DNA from: Curtobacterium flaccumfaciens
Lineage (GTDB): Bacteria; Actinomycetota; Actinomycetes; Actinomycetales; Microbacteriaceae
DNA: 64,000 bases
Reading direction: 5' to 3'
Assembly: GCF_013359815.1 (NCBI RefSeq)
Contig: NZ_JABMCF010000028.1
Coordinates: forward strand, 57,467-121,466
Position 1 is the first letter of the stretch, and each line of letters opens with the position of its first letter. The translations under genes and the position numbers were made by a program. Under the pieces are notes generated by a model that saw only the letters and a program-made list of their open reading frames with translations, ran no database searches and was not told where the DNA came from. Positions 19,025-28,690 of the stretch are shown here, piece by piece.

Positions 19025-19624
19025 ATGGACGAACCGATCCGCCGCGGTGGCCGACCCCGACGCTCGAGCGCCGAGGTCCTCGCGGACGCCGCCGCCGAGC
19101 TCTTCCTCGAGCAGGGGTACGGACGCACCACGGTCGACCAGATCGCCGCGCGCGCCGGGGTCAGCCGTGCGACGTTCTTCAACTACTTCCCGGCGAAGGC
19201 CGACGTGATGTGGCTCGAACTCGACGCCGCCGTCGCCGGGCTGCCCGGGTACCTCGCCGCGTCGACCGAGCCGAGCGTCGTCCGGGCCGTCGAGCAGGCG
19301 CTCCTCGCCGCTGCCCGTGCCCACGACCCCGAGCGGGTGCCGTGGGCCGTCGCGCAGGCCGAGGTGATGGGCATCGGGCCCGAGCTGGTGGCGGGCGTCG
19401 CGGTCCGGGTGACGGCGCAGCACGAGGCCGTCGCCGCCTTCGTCGCGGGCCGCACGGGGGAGCAGCAGCGCTCGCTCTGGCCGCAGACGGTGTCCGGCGC
19501 GATGCTCGGTGCCGCCGCCGCGGCGTTCGGGGTGTGGGTCACCGACGGGGTCGGCCGCCGTGCGCTCGTCGAGTACGTCGCGGCGGCGCTCACCCCGGTG
19601 GTCGCGGGCCTCGACGCCCGCTGA
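19025..19624 (+). CDS. TetR-family regulator divergent from the ABC importer
   Basis: 199 residues. Helix-turn-helix domain at about residues 12-58, with VDQIAARAGVSRATFFNYFPAK as recognition region. The ligand-binding half contains WPQTVSGAMLGAAAAAFGVW. No Shine-Dalgarno sequence is present and a -10-like TTTACT lies seven bases upstream, so the message is probably leaderless. The 32-bp divergent arrangement suggests it regulates the importer, though no clear palindrome of operator size was seen there. Confidence 0.88.
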   Translation: MDEPIRRGGRPRRSSAEVLADAAAELFLEQGYGRTTVDQIAARAGVSRATFFNYFPAKADVMWLELDAAVAGLPGYLAASTEPSVVRAVEQALLAAARAHDPERVPWAVAQAEVMGIGPELVAGVAVRVTAQHEAVAAFVAGRTGEQQRSLWPQTVSGAMLGAAAAAFGVWVTDGVGRRALVEYVAAALTPVVAGLDAR

Positions 19625-19643
19625 CACGCCGGCGTCTTCGCGC

Positions 19644-19705
19644 GACGCCGCCTCGACGGCGAGACGCCGCTGAAACCGGCGGCGTCTCGAGCCCGTGGCG
19701 GCGTC
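19644..19705. repeat. 62-bp hairpin-forming repeat, copy 1
   Basis: Begins GACGCCGCCTCG and contains GAGACGCCGC / GCGGCGTCTC arms that can fold into a hairpin. It matches 19847-19908 with only a few differences; an ACACGCCGGCGTCTT tag lies before copy 1 (19625) and, slightly altered, before copy 2 (19828). Confidence 0.8.
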
Positions 19706-19767
19706 TTGCTGGTACGCGGGCGTCCCCCGCGCCGCGCGCGGGGCGGTGGTCGTGACCGACGGTCGGT

Positions 19768-19807
19768 CTGGAGGCTCGTGGCGGCCTGGCACCGCGCCTC
19801 CCGTCCG
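19768..19807. repeat. REP-like element between the two 62-bp repeats
   Basis: CTGGAGGCTCGTGG and, further right, CACCGCGCCTCCCGTCC are the two half-arms of the GGAGGC-type repeat seen after tig, after proP and between proB and proA. Confidence 0.55.
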
Positions 19808-19846
19808 CCGCTCGGTCGCCCACAGAACACGCCGTCGTCTTCGCAT

Positions 19847-19908
19847 GACGCCGCCTCGCAGGCGAGACGCCGCCGAATGAGGCGGCGTCTCGAGCCCGGG
19901 GCGGCGTC
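19847..19908. repeat. 62-bp hairpin-forming repeat, copy 2
   Basis: Near-identical to copy 1 at a distance of 203 bp, with the same GAGACGCCGC/GCGGCGTCTC stem. Together with copy 1 and the REP-like element it fills the 359-bp gap (19625-19983) between convergent genes. I see no gene in that gap. Confidence 0.8.
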
Positions 19909-19983
19909 AGACGGACACGCCGGCGTCTTGCGACACGAACCCGGCCACCCGGCCACCCGGCCACCCGCGCGCCCAGTCGACGC

Positions 19984-21009
19984 TCACTCCGTGCGCAGGG
20001 TCCCCGCCCCACCGGACGCCACGTCCGAAGCCGTCCCGTCGCGCACGACCTCGGGCACGTCGCCGTCGGTCGGCACCAGCGACTCGTCGCCCGGGTAGCT
20101 CAGGGTGAGGACGGCCTCCTCGATGTACGGGCTGTCCTCGAGCGACTGCTCCACGTCGCGCAACCGCACCGCCACGTGCTCCTCGGTCTCGTTGCCCGTC
20201 AGGTCGACGGCCGCGACGAGGTACACCCGCGACGGCCCCACGAACTCCAGGTGCAGGTAGGTGACCCGCTCGACCTGCGACCGGCCCAGCAGCTCGACGA
20301 GCACCGCGTTCTCGAGCTCCGGGGACGTGCTCTCGCCGAGCAGGAACCGGCGGTTGCGGTCGATCAGGACGATCGCCACGACCCCGAGCAGCACACCGAT
20401 CGCGATGGAGCCGAGCGCGTCGAAGACCGCCAGCCCGGTGACCTGGTGCAGGAACACCCCGAGGAACGCCACGACCAGGCCGATCAGCGCCGCCGCGTCC
20501 TCGGCGAACACCGCACGGAGCGTCGGGTTCGACGACTGCAGCACGTGCCGCAGGACCGGGACCTTGCGCTTCGTCGCGGCGCCGTGCGCCTGTCGGTACG
20601 CCTGCAGGAAGCTCGTGCCCTCGAGCAGGAACGCGACCCCGAGCACGACGTAGTTGAGGACGACGTCCTCGGCCGGCCCGGTGTCCCCGAACTCCGAGAT
20701 GCCGTGGTAGATCGACACGATCGCGCCGGCCGTGAACAGGCCGAACGCGGCGAACATCGACCAGATGTACGTCTCGCGTCCGTACCCGAGCGGGTGCGCG
20801 GTGTCCCGCTTCTTGCCGCCCCGTCGTTCCGCGACGAGCAGGAATACCTCGTTGCCGGTGTCCGCCCAGGAGTGCGCCGCCTCGGCCACCATCGAGGCCG
20901 AACCCGAGACGAGCGAGGCGACGGTCTTCGCGATCGCGACGAGCAGGTTCGCCCCGAACGCGATCAGGACGGTGACGAGTGACTCGGGGCGTTCTTCTGC
21001 GGGCATCAC
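19984..21009 (-). CDS. Cation diffusion facilitator family transporter
   Basis: 341 residues with about six membrane helices. The metal site of helix 2 is visible as EAAHSWADTGNE; the helix 5 site reads AEDAAALIGL, so one ligand pair differs from the classical HxxxD of CzcD/YiiP, as in the ZNT9-like branch. KRDTAHPLGYGRETYIWSM follows helix 2 and is conserved in the family. A cytoplasmic ferredoxin-like C-terminal domain ends with an acidic tail. It exports a divalent metal such as zinc, manganese or cobalt by proton exchange; which one cannot be told. It is divergent from the T-box leader of ileS. Confidence 0.9.
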   Translation of the reverse strand: MMPAEERPESLVTVLIAFGANLLVAIAKTVASLVSGSASMVAEAAHSWADTGNEVFLLVAERRGGKKRDTAHPLGYGRETYIWSMFAAFGLFTAGAIVSIYHGISEFGDTGPAEDVVLNYVVLGVAFLLEGTSFLQAYRQAHGAATKRKVPVLRHVLQSSNPTLRAVFAEDAAALIGLVVAFLGVFLHQVTGLAVFDALGSIAIGVLLGVVAIVLIDRNRRFLLGESTSPELENAVLVELLGRSQVERVTYLHLEFVGPSRVYLVAAVDLTGNETEEHVAVRLRDVEQSLEDSPYIEEAVLTLSYPGDESLVPTDGDVPEVVRDGTASDVASGGAGTLRTE

Positions 21010-21035
21010 TCAAGCATGCTCCCGTCCGGTAAAGT

Positions 21036-21245
21036 CGTGTTCCACGAGCGTCGATCCGGCCATCACCGGGGAGCTTCCGGAAGAACACGGAGCGCACCAG
21101 CGCCTCCGTCAGTAGAACCGGGCGGGTTCGGGACCGTCACCATCCCCGACACAGAGTGGTCGCACAGCGCACGTTGGGCGGCAAACGAGGTGGTACCGCG
21201 GAACCTGTTTCCGTCCTCGTGGAGATCGAGCGAACCCACAAGGAG
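21036..21245 (+). promoter_or_regulatory. T-box riboswitch of ileS (isoleucine, translational type)
   Basis: The leader shows a Stem I closed by GTGTTCC ... GGAAGAACAC, with GGCCATCACCGGGGAG carrying the specifier ATC (21062-21064), an Ile codon. The T-box sequence AGGTGGTACCGCGG (21188-21201) lies in a hairpin formed by ACGAGG and CCTCGT. No terminator stem precedes the gene; instead the leader runs into AAGGAG just before the start codon, which fits the actinobacterial mode where uncharged tRNAIle frees the ribosome-binding site. TAAAGT at 21030-21035 is a plausible -10. Confidence 0.92.
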
Positions 21246-21250
21246 TCCCG

Positions 21251-24200
21251 GTGCCGTACCCGTTGAACGCCGATGCCGATGGCGTCGTCCCCTCGCCGAG
21301 CTTCCCCGCCGTCGAGCGGGGCATCCTCGCCTTCTGGAAGCGCGACGACACGTTCCAGGCGTCCATCGACGCGCGACAGGGCTGCCCGGAGTGGACCTTC
21401 TACGACGGCCCGCCCTTCGCCAACGGCCTGCCGCACTACGGGCACCTCCTGACCGGCTACGCCAAGGACGTCTTCCCGCGCTACCAGACCATGCGCGGCA
21501 AGCAGGTGCACCGCCGCTTCGGCTGGGACACCCACGGCCTGCCCGCCGAGCTCGAGGCGATGCGGCAGCTCGGCATCACCGAGAAGCACGAGATCGACGC
21601 CATGGGCATCGACGTCTTCAACGCCGCCGCCAAGAAGTCCGTGCTGCAGTACACCGACGAGTGGCAGGAGTACGTCACCCGCCAGGCGCGCTGGGTCGAC
21701 TTCGAGGACGACTACAAGACCCTCGACGTCACCTTCATGGAGAGCGTGGTCTGGGCGTGGAAGCAGCTCTGGGACAAGGGCCTGGCGTACGAGGGCTTCC
21801 GGGTCCTGCCGTACTGCTGGAACGACCAGACGCCGCTGTCCAACCACGAGCTGCGCATGGACGACGACGTCTACAAGATGCGCCAGGACCAGTCCGTCAC
21901 CGTCTCGTTCCCGCTGCACGGCGACCGCGCTTCCGCGCTCGACCTGACCGGTGTGCGGGCGCTCGCCTGGACGACGACCCCCTGGACCCTCCCGACGAAC
22001 GCCGCGCTCGCGGTCGGTCCGGAGATCGCGTACGCGGTCGTCCCGGCAGGGCCTGGAGGCGCGGCTGACGGTGCCGACGCCGGTTCCGTCTCCTACCTGC
22101 TCGCGTCCGACACCGTGGCCGCGCACGCGAAGGAGCTCGGCTACGCCTCGGGTGACGAGGCGCTCGCCGCCGTCGCGCGCACGCTGACGGGCGCCGAGCT
22201 CGACGGTGTCGAGTACGAGCGGCTGTTCGACTTCCTAGCCGACCAGGAAGGGTACGAGAACGCTTGGCGAGTACTGGTCGCCGAGTACGTCGAGACCGGT
22301 GAGGGCACCGGCATCGTGCACCAGGCCCCGGCCTACGGTGCCGACGACCAGGAGGTCTGCGCCGCCGCCGGCATCCCCGTCGTGCTGTCCCTCGACGAGG
22401 GCGGCGTCTTCACGTCGCAGTTCGGCGAGGTCGCCGGCATGCTCTGGTCGGACGCGAACAAGCCGCTGACCAAGGCCGTCCGCGACGCCGGGCGACTGCT
22501 CCGCCAGGCGTCCTACGAGCACAGCTACCCGCACTGCTGGCGGTGCCGGAAGCCCCTCATCTACAAGGCCGTCTCGTCGTGGTTCGTCCGCGTCACCGAG
22601 CTCCGCGACCGCATGGGCCAGCTCAACCAGGACATCAACTGGGTGCCGGACAACGTCAAGGACGGCCAGTTCGGCAAGTGGGTCGGCAACGCCATCGACT
22701 GGTCGGTCTCGCGCAACCGCTACTTCGGCACGCCGATCCCGGTGTGGCAGTCCGATGACCCCGAGTACCCGCGCACCGACGTGTACGGCTCGCTCGCCGA
22801 CATCGAGCGCGACTTCGGTCGGCTGCCGGTGAACGCCGAGGGCGAAGTGGACCTGCACCGGCCGTTCATCGACGACCTGACGCGGCCGAACCCCGACGAC
22901 CCGACGGGCAACTCGACGATGCGCCGGATCACCGACGTGTTCGACGTGTGGTTCGACTCCGGGTCGATGCCGTACGCCCAGGTGCACTACCCGTTCGAGA
23001 ACCGGGAGTGGTTCGAGTCGCACAGCCCGGCCGACTTCATCGTCGAGTACATCGGGCAGACGCGCGGCTGGTTCTACGTCATGCACGTGCTCTCCACCGC
23101 GCTGTTCGACCGGCCGGCGTTCCAGAACGTCATCAGCCACGGCATCGTCCTCGGCTCGGACGGCCAGAAGATGTCGAAGTCGCTCCGGAACTACCCGGAC
23201 GTCTCCGAGGTCTTCGACCGCGACGGTGCCGACGCCATGCGCTGGTTCCTCATGTCCTCGTCGGTGATCCGCGGCGGCAACCTCGTCGTCACCGAAGAGG
23301 GCATCCGCCAGGGCGTCCGCGAGTTCATGCTGCCGCTGTGGTCGACGTACTACTTCTTCACCCTGTACGCGAACGCCTCGGGTCCGGACGGGTACCGGGC
23401 CCAGCGCCGGACCGACTCGACCGACGTGCTCGACCGGTACCTGCTCGCGAAGACCCGGGTCCTCGTCACCGACGTCCGGACGCACCTCGACGCGCTCGAC
23501 ACCCCACTCGCGGCCCAGGCCGTCCGCGACTTCGCCGACGTGCTCACGAACTGGTACGTCCGCCGCTCGCGCGACAAGTTCTGGACCGGGGCCGACGCGG
23601 ACGCCGGCGCCGAGACCCGTGCGGCGTTCGACACGCTGTACACCGTGCTCGAGACCCTGACCCGGGTCGCCGCCCCGCTCGCGCCGCTCGTCACCGAGGA
23701 GATCTGGAAGGGCCTGACCGGCGGACGCAGCGTCCACCTGACGGACTTCCCGGACCCCGACGAGTTCCCCGCCGACGACGCCCTCGTCGACGCGATGGAC
23801 CGCGTGCGCGACGTCGCCTCGAAGGGTCTGGCGCTCCGCAAGGCCACCGGCAAGCGCGTCCGCCTGCCCCTGGCCACGCTGACCCTGGTGGTGCCGGACC
23901 CGGCCGCGGTCGAACCGTTCGCCGACATCCTGCGCGACGAGCTCAACGTCAAGCGCGTGGTGCTCGAGGCCCAGGCCGAGGAGTCGCTGGCGCAGTACGG
24001 CATCGAGCGGAAGCTCACCGTCAACGCCCGCGTCGCCGGCCCCCGCATCGGCAAGCAGGTGCAGCAGGTGATCCCGGCCGCCAAGAAGGGCGACTGGACC
24101 GCGACCGACTCCGGCGTGACCGTCGGTGGCGTCGACCTGATCGAGGGCGAGTACTCGCTCGACCTCACCGTGGCCGACGCCTCGGTGGCCGTGGCGTTCC

Positions 24201-24508
24201 TCGACGAGGGCGGCTTCGTCGTGCTCGACACCGTGACGACGCCCGAGCTCGAGGCCGAGGGGCTCGCCCGTGACGTCGTCCGCGCCGTCCAGCAGGCCCG
24301 CCGCGACGCCGACCTCGACGTCAGCGACCGCATCGCCCTGACCCTCCGGGTGGACGACACGGCCGACGGCGCGGTCCGCGCGCACCAGGAGCTCATCGCG
24401 GGGGAGACCCTGGCGACGAGCGTCGAGATCGTGCCCCTCGGGGCGGACGACACCACCACCGACGTCGGTGACGGTGCGAAGGTATCCGTGGAGGTAGCAC
24501 GCGCATGA
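21251..24508 (+). CDS. ileS: Isoleucyl-tRNA synthetase, long (type 2) form
   Basis: 1085 residues from GTG 21251 with AAGGAG directly upstream. The class I motifs are HYGH (in [11 protein letters not shown], near residue 61) and KMSKS (about 640). The HYGH variant, the length and the segment [20 protein letters not shown] mark the eukaryote-like IleRS2 clade, which is generally insensitive to mupirocin (family knowledge, not seen here). CP1 editing and anticodon domains are present. A REP-like GGAGGCGCGG stretch encodes part of a Gly/Ala-rich insertion near residue 267. Its stop overlaps the folC start by ATGA. Confidence 0.97.
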   Translation: MPYPLNADADGVVPSPSFPAVERGILAFWKRDDTFQASIDARQGCPEWTFYDGPPFANGLPHYGHLLTGYAKDVFPRYQTMRGKQVHRRFGWDTHGLPAELEAMRQLGITEKHEIDAMGIDVFNAAAKKSVLQYTDEWQEYVTRQARWVDFEDDYKTLDVTFMESVVWAWKQLWDKGLAYEGFRVLPYCWNDQTPLSNHELRMDDDVYKMRQDQSVTVSFPLHGDRASALDLTGVRALAWTTTPWTLPTNAALAVGPEIAYAVVPAGPGGAADGADAGSVSYLLASDTVAAHAKELGYASGDEALAAVARTLTGAELDGVEYERLFDFLADQEGYENAWRVLVAEYVETGEGTGIVHQAPAYGADDQEVCAAAGIPVVLSLDEGGVFTSQFGEVAGMLWSDANKPLTKAVRDAGRLLRQASYEHSYPHCWRCRKPLIYKAVSSWFVRVTELRDRMGQLNQDINWVPDNVKDGQFGKWVGNAIDWSVSRNRYFGTPIPVWQSDDPEYPRTDVYGSLADIERDFGRLPVNAEGEVDLHRPFIDDLTRPNPDDPTGNSTMRRITDVFDVWFDSGSMPYAQVHYPFENREWFESHSPADFIVEYIGQTRGWFYVMHVLSTALFDRPAFQNVISHGIVLGSDGQKMSKSLRNYPDVSEVFDRDGADAMRWFLMSSSVIRGGNLVVTEEGIRQGVREFMLPLWSTYYFFTLYANASGPDGYRAQRRTDSTDVLDRYLLAKTRVLVTDVRTHLDALDTPLAAQAVRDFADVLTNWYVRRSRDKFWTGADADAGAETRAAFDTLYTVLETLTRVAAPLAPLVTEEIWKGLTGGRSVHLTDFPDPDEFPADDALVDAMDRVRDVASKGLALRKATGKRVRLPLATLTLVVPDPAAVEPFADILRDELNVKRVVLEAQAEESLAQYGIERKLTVNARVAGPRIGKQVQQVIPAAKKGDWTATDSGVTVGGVDLIEGEYSLDLTVADASVAVAFLDEGGFVVLDTVTTPELEAEGLARDVVRAVQQARRDADLDVSDRIALTLRVDDTADGAVRAHQELIAGETLATSVEIVPLGADDTTTDVGDGAKVSVEVARA

Positions 24509-25998
24509 GTGACCACGACCAGTACGACGACCACGAGGCGAACGAGGAGTTCGTCGGACACGACGAGTTCGACGGGCGCAGTGCGGACGGCATCCGGATC
24601 CCGGTCGGCCCCTCCGGCGACGCTCCGGCCGACGCCGTGCCCTACGGCGGCGACGACGACGAGGTCCGCCGCGTCGAGGCCGCCCTGTACGCCCGCATCG
24701 GCGAACAGGCCCCCGAGCGCCGGCTGACCGCCACGCGCCGCGCCGTCGAGCTGCTCGGCGACCCGCACCTGGCGTACCCGGTGATCCACGTGACGGGCAC
24801 GAACGGCAAGACGTCGACCGCGCGCACCATCGAGAGCATCGTCCGGGCCCACGGTCTGCGCACCGGCCTGATGACGAGCCCGCACCTGGTGTCGATCCGG
24901 GAGCGCATCGTGGTCGACGGCCAGCCGATCGCGGCCGACCGGTTCGTCGAGAACTGGGACGACATCGCCCCGGTGCTCGAGATCACCGACCGCGAGCTCG
25001 CCGACAAGGGCGAACTCCCGCTGACCTTCTTCGAGGCGCTCACCGTGCTCGCCCTGGCGTGCTTCGCCGAGGCCCCGGTGGACGTCGCCGTGATCGAGGT
25101 CGGCATGGGCGGCGAGTGGGACTCCACCAACGTCGTGCAGAGCCAGGTGTCGGTGTTCACGCCGATCGCCATCGACCACGCGAAGCAGCTCGGTGCCACC
25201 GTGGCCGAGATCGCCCGCACCAAGTCGGGCATCGTCAAGCCGTCGTCCGCCGTGGTGTCGAGCCGGCAGGTCCCCGAGGCCCTCGCCGAACTCGAGCGCG
25301 CCGCCGAGCTCACCGAGTCCACCCTGGCCGTCGAGGGCACGGGATTCAGTGTCGTCGACGTCACCCCGGCCGTGGGCGGACAGCTCATCACCGTGCAGGG
25401 CATCGCTGGCCGCTACGACGACCTGTTCCTGCCGCTGTTCGGTCGGCACCAGGCCGAGAACGCCGCCGTGGCGATCGCGGCGGTCGAGTCGTTCCTCGGC
25501 CGCGGGGCCCAGGCCCTCGACGAGGACGTCCTGTCCGAGGGCATCGCCGGCACGACCAGCCCCGGTCGCCTGCAGCCCATCGCGACCGACCCGACCGTCG
25601 TCGTCGACGCCGCGCACAACCCGCACGGTGCGAAGGCCCTGGCCGAGGCGCTGCCGGTCGCGTTCCCGTCCGAGCACGTCGTCGGCGTCGTCGGGATCCT
25701 CGGCGACAAGGACGCCCGCGGGTTCGTCCGTGCGCTCAAGGACACCGTCGCCACGTTCGTCGTGACGCAGCCGCCAGGGGAGCGTGCGCTCGACGCGGAC
25801 GAGTTCGCCCGGGTCGTCGTCGACGAGGTCGGCGAGGACCGCGTCGTCGTCGAGCCGTCCCTGGCGTCCGCACTGCAGGAAGCGCGCAGCCTGGCCGACG
25901 AGGCGGACGCCGAGGACGCCCTCGTGCTCGTCGCGGGCTCCATCGTGATGGTGGGCGCGGTCATGGACCTCGTGCACCGCGAAGGCGAGGCGAAGTGA
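24505..25998 (+). CDS. folC: Folylpolyglutamate synthase / dihydrofolate synthase
   Basis: 497 residues. An acidic, poorly conserved N-terminal extension of about 50 residues precedes the Mur-ligase fold. The ATP-binding P-loop is [11 protein letters not shown] (about residue 95), followed by [12 protein letters not shown], and [15 protein letters not shown] in the C-terminal domain. The enzyme adds glutamate to dihydropteroate and reduced folates. It starts inside the ileS stop codon (ATGA) and its own stop overlaps the next gene (GTGA), so the three genes are translationally coupled. Confidence 0.95.
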   Translation: MSDHDQYDDHEANEEFVGHDEFDGRSADGIRIPVGPSGDAPADAVPYGGDDDEVRRVEAALYARIGEQAPERRLTATRRAVELLGDPHLAYPVIHVTGTNGKTSTARTIESIVRAHGLRTGLMTSPHLVSIRERIVVDGQPIAADRFVENWDDIAPVLEITDRELADKGELPLTFFEALTVLALACFAEAPVDVAVIEVGMGGEWDSTNVVQSQVSVFTPIAIDHAKQLGATVAEIARTKSGIVKPSSAVVSSRQVPEALAELERAAELTESTLAVEGTGFSVVDVTPAVGGQLITVQGIAGRYDDLFLPLFGRHQAENAAVAIAAVESFLGRGAQALDEDVLSEGIAGTTSPGRLQPIATDPTVVVDAAHNPHGAKALAEALPVAFPSEHVVGVVGILGDKDARGFVRALKDTVATFVVTQPPGERALDADEFARVVVDEVGEDRVVVEPSLASALQEARSLADEADAEDALVLVAGSIVMVGAVMDLVHREGEAK

Positions 25999-26411
25999 CG
26001 GACGCACCACGGGCCTCCCGGCCGGGCCGCGCACCGCGCACCCGGAAACCGCGCCGCGAACGCGGGGCGCAGGAGAGCCTGCTCTCGATCACGCTCGTGC
26101 TCGAGGCGATCATGTTCTTCTTCCCCATGCTCGTCGTCTTCGGCAAGGGCACGCTGCCGCCCGCAGCGGCCTTCGGCGGGGGCATCGGCGCGATCATCGT
26201 CCTCGCAGCTGCCTCACGTCTGATGGGCAACCGGGCCGGTGTATGGTTCGGGTGGCTGCTGCAGGCGGCCATCCTCGCCACCGGGTTCATCGAACCGTTC
26301 ATGTTCGCGGTCGCCGTGGTGTTCCTGGCGCTGTGGGTCTTCTGCTTCGTCAAGGGCGGTCAACTGGACGGTCAGAACGCCGCGCGCCGAGCGGCCATGG
26401 GCGAGGACTGA
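25995..26411 (+). CDS. DUF4233 membrane protein
   Basis: 138 residues from GTG 25995, overlapping the folC stop by 4 bp. A basic, Arg/Pro-rich N-terminus (about 35 residues) is followed by three to four hydrophobic helices, including LLSITLVLEAIMFFFPMLVV. DUF4233 proteins are found between folC and ndk in actinobacteria but have no known function. The N-terminal RASRP peptide is encoded by a CGGGCCTCCCGG stretch of the REP-like repeat, also seen in rne. The position suggests co-expression with folate and nucleotide metabolism, nothing more. Confidence 0.85.
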   Translation: MTDAPRASRPGRAPRTRKPRRERGAQESLLSITLVLEAIMFFFPMLVVFGKGTLPPAAAFGGGIGAIIVLAAASRLMGNRAGVWFGWLLQAAILATGFIEPFMFAVAVVFLALWVFCFVKGGQLDGQNAARRAAMGED

Positions 26412-26446
26412 CCACCACATTCGACCCCGAACACAGGGAGTACTGC

Positions 26447-26866
26447 GTGTCCGACTTCGAAGAGACCCTCGTCCTCGTCAAGCCCGACGGCGTCGCCCGC
26501 CAGCTGACCGGTGAGATCCTCCGCCGGATCGAGGCGAAGGGCTACGAGCTCGTCGACCTGAAGATGCTCACCGCGCCGCGTGACCTGCTCGACGCGCACT
26601 ACGAGGAGCACCAGGGCAAGCCGTTCTTCGAGCCGCTCGTCGAGTTCATGCAGTCCGGTCCGGTCGTCGCCGTGCGCGTCGCCGGCAACGGTGCGATCGC
26701 GGGCTTCCGCTCGCTCGCCGGCACCACCGACCCGACCTCGGCCGCGCCCGGCACCATCCGTGGTGACCTGGGCCGCGACTGGGGCCTCAAGGTGCAGCAG
26801 AACCTGGTCCACGGTTCGGACAGCCCCGAGTCGGCCGCGCGCGAGCTCGCGCTCTGGTTCGCCTGA
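26447..26866 (+). CDS. ndk: Nucleoside diphosphate kinase
   Basis: 139 residues from GTG 26447, with AGGGAG at a 6-base spacing. The phosphorylated His122 is in NLVHGSDSPESAARE; the N-terminal TLVLVKPDGVAR and the Kpn-loop region GTIRGDLG are intact. It equilibrates phosphates among nucleoside di- and triphosphates using ATP. It follows DUF4233 after 35 bp and probably shares its transcript. Confidence 0.97.
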   Translation: MSDFEETLVLVKPDGVARQLTGEILRRIEAKGYELVDLKMLTAPRDLLDAHYEEHQGKPFFEPLVEFMQSGPVVAVRVAGNGAIAGFRSLAGTTDPTSAAPGTIRGDLGRDWGLKVQQNLVHGSDSPESAARELALWFA

Positions 26867-26880
26867 GCGACGGGGACGAC

Positions 26881-27729
26881 GTGACGAACAACGACCGACC
26901 CACCAAGAACGAGCGGCGTCAGCACGCCCGAGAGGTCGCACGCCAGCGCGCCGACGCCGAGAAGCGCCGCAAGCGCCGCAACAAGTGGTTCCTGCAGGGC
27001 GGCATCGGCCTGGGCATCGTGGCGATCGCCGCGATCATCGCGATCGTCGTGGTGAACGTGAACAACGCGCCCGTGGTGTCGGCAGCCGGGCCGAAGAACA
27101 TGGCCACCGGCGCGATCCAGTTCACCGGCCAGGACGGCAAGGTCACCCCGGTGGCCACGCCGGCCGTCTCCCCGACGGGCTCGGCCTCGCCGGTCCCGAC
27201 GGCGAACAGCGACGGTGCCGTGACGGTCACCGAGTACGTCGACTGGGCCTGCCCGGTCTGCAAGCAGTTCGAGGCGGCCTACTCCGACCAGATCCTCGAC
27301 AAGGTGAAGTCGGGCGACGCGACCCTGGCGATCCAGCCGGTGTCGATCCTCGACCGCAGCTACGCGGGCTCCCGCTACGCCAGCCGCGCCGCGAACGCCG
27401 CCATGTGCGTGGCGAACTACGCGCCGGACAAGTTCCTCGACGTGCAGACGCAGTTCTTCGAGAACCAGCCGGCCGAGGGCACCAAGGGCCTGACCAACTC
27501 CGAGATCGCGAAGCTCGTCAAGGCGGGCGGCGCGACCGGTTCGGACCTGTCCCAGTGCCTGTCGTCCGAGCAGTTCAAGGGCTGGGTGACGAAGTCGACG
27601 CAGGCCGTCACCACGAACGAGGCGCTCGCGGGCACGCAGGGCTTCGGCACGCCGACGATCGTCGTCGACGGCACGCGCCTGGACGACCTGAGCACCGTCA
27701 TCACCGCGATCGACGCCGCGGCGAAGTAG
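26881..27729 (+). CDS. DsbA-like membrane-anchored thioredoxin, CPVC active site
   Basis: 282 residues from GTG 26881. A charged N-terminus (residues 1-38) precedes one transmembrane helix (about 39-60), so the rest faces outside. The DSBA thioredoxin fold carries the redox motif CPVC in WACPVCKQFE (near residue 124) and the cis-Pro region GTPTIVVDG. Two further cysteines (AAMCVAN, SQCLSS) may form a structural disulfide. It probably forms or isomerises disulfides in exported proteins. It follows ndk closely and faces, across a terminator, a paralogue with VKOR. Confidence 0.88.
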   Translation: MTNNDRPTKNERRQHAREVARQRADAEKRRKRRNKWFLQGGIGLGIVAIAAIIAIVVVNVNNAPVVSAAGPKNMATGAIQFTGQDGKVTPVATPAVSPTGSASPVPTANSDGAVTVTEYVDWACPVCKQFEAAYSDQILDKVKSGDATLAIQPVSILDRSYAGSRYASRAANAAMCVANYAPDKFLDVQTQFFENQPAEGTKGLTNSEIAKLVKAGGATGSDLSQCLSSEQFKGWVTKSTQAVTTNEALAGTQGFGTPTIVVDGTRLDDLSTVITAIDAAAK

Positions 27730-27746
27730 CACTCCCCGAACGACTG

Positions 27747-27780
27747 ACGGCCCTCGCTCCCATCCGGGAGCGGGGGCCGT
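27747..27780. terminator. Terminator between the two facing DsbA-like genes
   Basis: A 15-bp stem (27747-27761 with 27766-27780, one G-T pair) with core CGCTCCC/GGGAGCG and a 4-nt loop. It ends transcripts from both convergent genes. Confidence 0.85.
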
Positions 27781-27795
27781 TCGTCGTGAGGGGGG

Positions 27796-28659
27796 CTAGG
27801 ACGTCCCGCCGTGCTGCCGGACGAAGGCCGCGAACGCGTCGACGTCGGCGAGGGACGCTGCACCGTCCGCGTTGTACTGCTCGCCGTCGACGATGATCGT
27901 CGGCGTGCTCGTGATCCCGTCGAGCGACGAGTTCGGCACCGGGTCGTTCATCGCCCGGTTCGTGGCGTCGGCGACCCACGCGGCGAAGTCCTGCCGGGTG
28001 ATGCACGGTGTCACGGCCGGGTCCGTCGCCCCGGCTTCGTGCGCGAGGGACGCCAGCTCGTCGTTCGTCAGTCCGCGCGTGCTCTCCGAGGGCTGGTGGT
28101 CGTAGAGCGAGCTGTTGAAGGCCAGGAACGCGTCCGGGTCGTGGTCCGCGACGCACGCGGCAGCCGCAGCGGAGCGGGTCGAGTACCGCGATCCGAGCGA
28201 CACGCGGTCGAGCAGCCCGAGCGGATGCAGCTCGAGGGTGGCGGTTCCGTCCTCGACCCACTGTCGGATCCGGGGCATCTGGGCCGTCTCGAACTGGTTG
28301 CAGTACGGGCACATGTAGTCCGCGTAGATCGTGATGGCGGCCTTCGAGCCGTCCTGCGCGGTCGGCGTCGGGGTCCCGCCGTCGGGCACCGCTCGCGTCT
28401 CGACGGGCACGATCCTGCCGTGCACCCCGGTGAGCAGGACACCGTCGCTCACCGCGTTCCGCGGACCCGGCCCGGCGGGCTGCACGGAGTTCGCGATGAC
28501 CAGGACGACCACCGTGACCACCGCGAGGCCACCGACGATGATCCCGCTGATGCCGAGTGTGCGGAGGCGCCGGCGTCGAGACTGCTCTGCCGCCCGTGCC
28601 GCTCGCGCGCGTTCCAGTGCGGCGTCGCGGCGCGCCCTGCTGCTCTCGTGCTCGCTCAT
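27796..28659 (-). CDS. DsbA-like membrane-anchored thioredoxin, CPYC active site
   Basis: 287 residues from ATG 28659. An Arg-rich start (RRRRLR) and one transmembrane helix (about 34-56) anchor a DSBA domain with CPYC in YMCPYCNQFE (near residue 118) and a cis-Pro STPTIIVDG. A second Cys pair (ACVAD, TPCITR) matches that of the facing paralogue. It lies 31 bp downstream of the VKOR gene on the same strand; pairing of a DsbA-like oxidase with VKOR is the known actinobacterial replacement for DsbA/DsbB. Confidence 0.9.
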   Translation of the reverse strand: MSEHESSRARRDAALERARAARAAEQSRRRRLRTLGISGIIVGGLAVVTVVVLVIANSVQPAGPGPRNAVSDGVLLTGVHGRIVPVETRAVPDGGTPTPTAQDGSKAAITIYADYMCPYCNQFETAQMPRIRQWVEDGTATLELHPLGLLDRVSLGSRYSTRSAAAAACVADHDPDAFLAFNSSLYDHQPSESTRGLTNDELASLAHEAGATDPAVTPCITRQDFAAWVADATNRAMNDPVPNSSLDGITSTPTIIVDGEQYNADGAASLADVDAFAAFVRQHGGTS

Positions 28660-28690
28660 CGATCCCGAGCGTAGGGGCAGCGGGGACGGC

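Noticed and set aside
19625..19983. CRISPR-like array suggested by repeated units
   Set aside because: Only two long hairpin units with unequal spacers of different origin; no regular short repeat, leader or cas genes.
22235..24385. 716-codon minus-strand frame inside ileS
   Set aside because: Antisense shadow of the IleRS gene without any start signal or known domain.
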